A stretch of DNA of 64,000 nt from Notospermus geniculatus. Its lineage: Eukaryota > Nemertea > Pilidiophora > Heteronemertea > Lineidae. The stretch is taken from the NCBI GenBank assembly GCA_002633025.1, contig NMRB01000828.1:1-64000 (forward strand). Direction: 5' to 3'. This document shows positions 58,301 to 64,000 of the stretch, piece after piece. Within the stretch, counting starts at the first letter, position 1, and each line of letters starts with the position of its first letter. The notes under the pieces are model-generated. The model was not told where the DNA came from. It saw nothing but the letters and a program-made list of their open reading frames with translations, and searched no databases. The translations under genes were made by a program, and so were the position numbers.

Positions 58301-61300
58301 TTTTGTTTCAGAAATCATGTACATTGTTCAAAATTCCACCATGCTCAGGGAAACTTAGTGACTTTTTTGACCTGAAGGCAACATTAGTGTTTCTTGGTTG
58401 GATTGCCTTCCAAGCTGTTTTGGCTGTGCTGCCCATTGGACAAAATGTTGAAGGACAGGTTCTTCGATCCGGAAAGAAATTGAAGTACAGATGCAATGGT
58501 AAGCCATCAAGAGCAAATATTACGTAAATGACAAGTATGAATTTCTTTATAAACAAACAATACGTCAGAGCTACCAACCCTCCCGTATTTTCCGTATTTA
58601 GTCCGGAAAATCACCCCCAGTACGGACGATACGGAAGTACCCTTCAAAAGTATGATTTTACCATGTCTGCCAAAACTGTGCAGTGAGACCACAATCCACA
58701 CCATATGCTCACCAAACTGTATTGAGACCTGGAAAGATGCAACATGTTGCTGGATTTAGCCTAGTGTAGCCTAATTTGAAACTCACAGTATACTCTATCT
58801 TTTAGGTTTCCTCTCCCTACTGATCAGCATAGTCGCCTTTGTTGTTGCTGTTTACTTCAAAGTGCCAGTTGTCTTTGTTTATGACAAATTCCTTGCCCTG
58901 ATGACTACAGCCATCGTCTTCTCATTCTTGTTGTCCGCCTTGCTGTACTACAAAGCAAAACAGGCACCGAACCATGCCTTAGCAGTTGGCGGTAATACTG
59001 GTAAGTTAGACCTATTTTGAAACTACGTCAGAGCTGAAAAAACTCCAAACAAAGCACATGGAATTCTCTACTTTGTTGCACAGTCTCAAAAATTAATGGA
59101 ACAATTAATAGTGAAAGTTGAGCAGGACAAGAAAATTAAATTCTTTGTGTATTGTACATGTTGGAATTTGTTTCATCATTCTGGTACAAAAAGATTATTG
59201 AAATGAAAAACGCTGACATGCAGATTTTGATGTTAAATCTAGAATTATTTAGTGTCTGTAATATCACTAGCAACAAGACAATATGATAGTAGCTATTCCT
59301 TGTACCTGCCTATTAATTCCAGTCTCTCTTGGTTTAGGTAACGTTGTCTACGATTTCTTCATGGGGCACGAGTTGAATCCAAGAATTGGAAATCTGGATC
59401 TGAAATGCTTTTGTGAGCTGCGACCAGGCCTCATTGGTTGGGTCATGATCAACTTGTGTTTCATTGCCAAGGATTGTATCGAACACAAAGCACCAAGCTA
59501 TCCGTTGTTGATGGTTGTTGCCTTCCAGACATTCTATGTGGCTGATGCACTTTGGTTTGAGGTAAGGTTGATTAGAATGTCAACAGTCAGTTTAGAAGGC
59601 ATGATCTGTAATCTTGTCATGAAACCATACACAGTGTTTCTGCCAGAGGGTACTAAGGATACTATGCTGGTACCCTCAAAGGAACAGAAAAGGGACTTTT
59701 TCTTTGAAGAATTTAGTACCCTCAAAAAAATTTTGGCGGAGACCCTGATACATTTAACTCATGTTGTTGGCAAATGTCGGTAATCAAAAGAAAAGATTTC
59801 AGCAGTAAATACCCAGCAAACACTAGAGAATTAATTATGTGATCATGGCCACAAATGGTGTGTGCCTAATCATAGTCGTTCACACCTTGCTGGTTTATTT
59901 CCACAGGAAGCGATTCTGACGACAATGGACATCACCACCGAGGGTTTTGGGTACATGTTGGCGTTCGGAGATCTTGCTTGGGTTCCTTTCCTCTACTGCC
60001 TGCAGACGCGTTTTCTGGTAGAGCACACCATTTTGTGGTCGCTTCCTGGACTTGCAGCAATTTTCTTCCTAAATGGTAAGTTGTGCGAGAATTTTGATGG
60101 GCATGTTGGTTTGAGATTAACTCCAGAATATATAGCAAGTTTGGTTTCTGATGAGAAATGTTGGATCCCTGTATATATTTATACTTCCAAGCCGGAAAAT
60201 AAGTGGGTGGACAAGGACATTGTCCGGCACCAAACTCATTTGTCAGGCACTAGGCAGATGTCAGGCACCAATTCCAAGTAGATAGATACATTACATGTCA
60301 GGCAGTAAATCCCAAGTGTCTGGCACAAAACAAACTCTGCCTGCCACTTTGTTAGGTGCCTATAAAAACATTATTTTCAGGCTTGTACTTCAGTTAGGAC
60401 CATTCTGAAAAACAAAAGAGCTGTTTGCAGGGAGAATGACCTGATTTCCTCCTCTTGTCTTCATATATTTCCATTATCATCTCTTGATAAATCTTTTATT
60501 TGATATCGGCATATCTCCTTCAGTTATTGGCTACATCATCTTCCGTGGGTCAAATTCTCAGAAGAATGATTTCCGAAAGAACCCGTACAACCCAGCCCTT
60601 ACTCGTAAGTATCAGGTCATAGGATTCTAGTTTGTTCTCTTCCTTGTTATATAAATTCTTGTTGTATAATTGTTGGGGGGTTTTAGGGGGAAAAGTATTA
60701 AATCTGGGCATGCCATCTTCATCTAGCCTAAACCAGGCTGACAATTTTTGAGTGGAGTCAATGATTTAATAGGCATATATACATTTCCTCTTTTTAGATC
60801 TTGAGAGTATACCTACATCAGCAGGCAAGAGACTGCTGGTATCTGGTTGGTGGGGATTGTGCAGGCATCCAAATTATCTTGGAGACTTAATCATGGCTCT
60901 TGCTTGGTCACTCCCTTGTGGTAAGTGTTCTTGATTAGTGAGCTAGAAAAAATTCGGAAAATGGAGTATGATATTGAACATGAACAACTCATTGAAGTCA
61001 AATTATTGTTTGGATTTCCTGCCCTAAGAGTTAAAGATTTTTAAAACCCTTGGTATAACATTGAAGCCGGCCTCCTGTGATGGCACTGAGTTCAGTGCAT
61101 CATGTGTAAAAATGTGTTGAAGCTTGTCAGTACCATTAGCGATAACTTGAGTTTTGGTCTTCCGATTGGCAACTCATGCACATGACTATTAGCATTAACT
61201 CATGAGCGATTTTGAATGTTTCAGGATTCGCGCACCTGATTCCCTACTGGTACCCAATCTACTTCTTGATCTTACTGATCCACCGGGAGTTCCGTGATGA

Positions 61301-61385
61301 ACACTTATGTCGCAAGAAGTATGGAAAGGCTTGGGATCACTACACCGAGCGAGTCAAATATCGCATATTTCCCTACGTCTTCTAA
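55336..61385 (+). CDS. LBR: Lamin-B receptor / delta(14)-sterol reductase
   Basis: Ten coding exons, all phases consistent: 55336-55509, 57331-57633, 57918-58076, 58312-58498, 58806-59000, 59338-59561, 59907-60075, 60524-60604, 60798-60920 and 61225-61385; 591 residues (human LBR has 615). Exon 1 is a Tudor domain ([21 protein letters not shown]). Exon 2 is a basic RS/RG region ([13 protein letters not shown]) that in vertebrates binds lamin B, chromatin and HP1 and is phosphorylated by SR kinases. The rest is the multi-pass sterol reductase: [63 protein letters not shown] and YRIFPYVF. The Asn in RHPNYLGD and the Arg of HREFRDE, which correspond to disease positions in human LBR, are present, so reductase activity in cholesterol-type sterol synthesis is plausible. 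It should lie in the inner nuclear membrane. A 5' UTR acceptor at 55301 implies an upstream non-coding exon, not identified. Confidence 0.97.
56793..56910. mobile_element. 118-bp foldback with GGGCYGGGTTGCACAAAA ends
   Basis: gggctgggttgcacaaaact and agttttgtgcaaccggccc are inverted; the interior has catgttagcgctaacatg palindromes. Lies in LBR intron 1. Resembles the GGGCCTGTTTCATAAAG group in design. Confidence 0.85.
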
Positions 61386-62295
61386 GGAAGTGTCATGGCA
61401 AGATTATCTGGACAGAATTGTTTGTTAAGGAACTGATTGTTTTAAGAGCTTCAGCAGCCATTGTTAGATTACCAGTCCATTGCGTAAGTAAGCCCAGGTG
61501 TTCAGACGTCAAGCTTCACAGAGTAAAGTCAAGGTCTGTTCTGATGCACCTGAGGCCTAAAAACCACCATGAGGTTAGTATGATTTAGCTGGACGTGGTG
61601 TTGCCCACATGTATTACATGTTTATGGATGAGACCCTCAGAATCTTCCCAAAGATGCATCTTCCGTGAAAGGAATTGTTCTTGTGACACGGATGGCTGGT
61701 ACACATGGAGAAGTATTGGCTCAAGGGTACTGTTGTTCTGTGTTCCTTGCAGTGCAATGAACCAGTATTCTCCCGAGGGAAACGACACATGAAACGTACC
61801 CCTGGTTATCCGGCCAAGCCCCTTCTCATCTGAAGGTGAAAGTGTGCTAAGCTTGCCTGGTTCAAATAAAGGTCATTTTCCCCTTTTGTGTACCAATTCA
61901 TCTACCACTGAAAAACACGTTTTGTCATCCGGCCATATGTGTCTGAGTGACATAACTATTTCAAATACTGATGCAATATTTAGGAAGTAGGTTGTCCATT
62001 GAATACAAGTAATATATACTCCCCTCTGTATACAAATTTACATTGTGTAAATATGCAATAGTTTTATCCCATGGCCTGGTACTGGACTCCTCGTACAGGC
62101 AGTTCTTGCTAGGTTTATTTAATACTTGTACATTTTACCATTTATTTGCATGTACTCTTACTTCCTCCTGTTTTAATTATCGTCATAGGATTTTAGTTGT
62201 ATGTTGTATTTGTACTTGTTTGTGAATGGATTACATTAAGATGTCTTTGCACTTAATATTAATGCCTGAGTTTTATAAGAAAGTAAAAATAAATG
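61386..62295 (+). other. LBR 3' UTR with candidate polyA signals
   Basis: No exon or repeat is recognised here. AATAAA occurs near 61866 and 62288 (aaaataaatg); either could end the transcript. Which is used cannot be told. Confidence 0.5.
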
Positions 62296-62872
62296 TTATT
62301 TGCCAATGTAAAATATTTTAAGTTAAATCATGTCACACATTCTATTTTATCCCTGTGCAATACCAGAAAGAAATACCAAATGTGACATTTTAGATCATGG
62401 ATGAACTGATTCTTTATCAAAATCATGTCTTTGAGGACACTAATTCCAAATAGTATGAAAAAAATTCTGCTCCTTGATTAAGATAGCAAATATTGGATAT
62501 TGACGAGAGAAACTGGTTGGATGTTGATGTAGTTAGTGTAATGTTTTGGTTGTGTGGTGCAAGTGATAGCAAAATACTCTGTGTTAGAATGACTGCCTGT
62601 GGGTCACGATGTTGGTCTGTGTTCCCTGAGAGCAGTAACAATGCTAGTCCTTTCGAAGGCTCAGTTTCACTGCCATGAGGTAAATCATTCTAACAAAGAA
62701 TCATAGATACATGTAGAATTACATCAAAATATCTACCGGTACTGTTACTGGTAATGTATGTATGTTCACTAGTGTATTGTGTGGTATACATTTTTCCCGA
62801 TTTACAATGTAACATATCCAAGGTAAGGTGTTTTTATCCCGTATATTTTGATATTCAACTGCTCTCCATATT

Positions 62873-63195
62873 TGTGACCCTCCAGCACAAAATCAGTGTA
62901 AAGTCACATGGAATATGAGCCAAAACGTACTGGCTTGACACCAGGAGAGACAGGATGACTTCAACTTCACAACAGACAGACAGCACTGAAATTGACAAAT
63001 GTAGCCCTCCACCACAAACCAATCATCAGTCACTCTGAGATTCGGACCATTGTATTTGTCAAATTCAGTATTGTCTGCGTGTCTGTTGTGAAGTCTGAGT
63101 GATTCTTTTTCTGTCTTTATCTCCTGGTGTCATGCCAGTACGTTTGGGATCATTTTCCGAGCGACTTAACACTGGTTTTGTAGCGGAGGGTCACA
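62873..63195. mobile_element. 323-bp MITE with TGTGACCCTCC ends
   Basis: tgtgaccctccagcacaaaa left and tttgtagcggagggtcaca right; imperfect arms of about 130 bases that also share aacgtactggc, gacaccaggaga and ttcacaacagac. Same terminus as 16062-16244. Confidence 0.85.
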
Positions 63196-63845
63196 TTTGG
63201 TTGACAGTTGTACTGTCTTACCGTTGAATCATTATCATTCAATTCTGTGTCAAACCTGTAATTTTACAGACAATGTAGATTTCGCATGCTGTTTCTTTGT
63301 TGTGTTGTGTTCTGCCAGTGTGGCCTGCATAATCAGAATGTCATCTAAAATAGAGGTCGAACTTAACTGACTGCTTACACCCACCTTCGTTAGCTTTAGG
63401 CTGTGGTGGAGGAAGTTTGAAGGGTTGACCTAGGCAAACTGGCAACCAGAGTGTCCCGTCACTGCTTTTCAACAGTTTGCCATGTCTGTAATTAATTCAA
63501 ATTAACCTCAACCTATTTTGTGTAATAAGAGACTTTCCTGCTGTTGAAATATACATGTACAGTTTGCATTGTAAAAAGGTGTACCATAATGTGAGAAACA
63601 GGGTGAAGAAATGTCTCATTTTCTATCATCATCGTTTTCTATCAAACATAATGTTACCAGAGAGAATTACTTCCAGTTGTCACCGTTGTTTTAAAATCCA
63701 TTCAATACCTGTGTATCAACTACAAAATTCAAATGCATGAACTTGTGTTGAAGCAAGGATTTAAATAATGACCAATTGACATGCGGAATAATAAATTGTA
63801 TTTCCCATATTAGTGTGTTTTACTTACCGTATTTTTAGCGCACGA

Positions 63846-64000
63846 CAGCGTGGTACAAATCAGTCGCCGATCATCCTCCCATCGCAGGGCTTTGGTCTCG
63901 CTCCTCTTCATACGCTCGCGCACAACTTTGTGTGCAAGCATATAAAGAGGAGCGAGACCAAAGCCCTGTGATGGGAGGATGGTCACCGATATGGTGTGAC
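63846..64000. mobile_element. Foldback element at the window edge
   Basis: catcctcccatcgcagggct and ttggtctcgctcctctt (63874-63910) are repeated inverted at about 63945-63981. Outer homology (gtcgccgat / atcggtgac) continues toward the end, so the element may extend past 64000. Confidence 0.8.

Overview
This is a eukaryotic window: genes split by GT-AG introns, non-coding DNA packed with short inverted-repeat transposons, tRNA-derived SINEs and draft-assembly gaps (n runs). The gene set (sialin-type transporter, Toll-like receptor, Ena/VASP protein, lamin-B receptor with Tudor and RS regions, tandem rhodopsin-like GPCRs) and the abundant acatgtacatgta-type words suggest a marine invertebrate, possibly a deuterostome such as an echinoderm, hemichordate or cephalochordate. 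I cannot fix the species from sequence alone.

Layout. 0.5-4.3 kb: two tandem copies of a three-exon class A GPCR on the + strand; the first looks intact, the second has a 4-base insertion in TM6. 4.6-6.8 kb: the C-terminal seven exons of an SLC17/sialin-like transporter on the - strand, convergent with the GPCRs. 6.8-7.4 kb: a truncated Tc1 transposon ending at an n. 7.4-8.2 kb: a minisatellite plus 300-bp tail that recurs after the Toll-like receptor (10.3-11.5 kb, + strand, with an n where most LRRs should be). 12.4-16.3 kb: mostly short palindromic transposons. 16.3-39.3 kb: an Ena/VASP gene on the + strand, from the second half of EVH1 to the stop, with introns full of transposons and one candidate cassette exon at 37.4 kb. 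39.3-55.3 kb: a long stretch with no recognised host gene, holding MITEs, SINEs, a 5S-like relic, minisatellites and a non-LTR retrotransposon tail. 55.3-61.4 kb: a complete ten-coding-exon lamin-B receptor gene (591 codons by my splice model). 61.4-64 kb: its 3' flank and two more foldback elements.

The genes are not an operon or pathway; they are ordinary neighbours. What stands out is the mobile-DNA layer: more than 25 foldback/MITE copies in over 15 families. Several have target-site duplications readable in the sequence, including three insertions whose empty site can be read from an adjacent paralogous or repeated copy, and one nested insertion inside a tiny palindromic element. I found no CRISPR array, operon or clearly new defence system. 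The best leads are the tiny palindromic element family, the Ena/VASP cassette exon, the divergent Toll-like TIR domain and a lost second copy of that locus.
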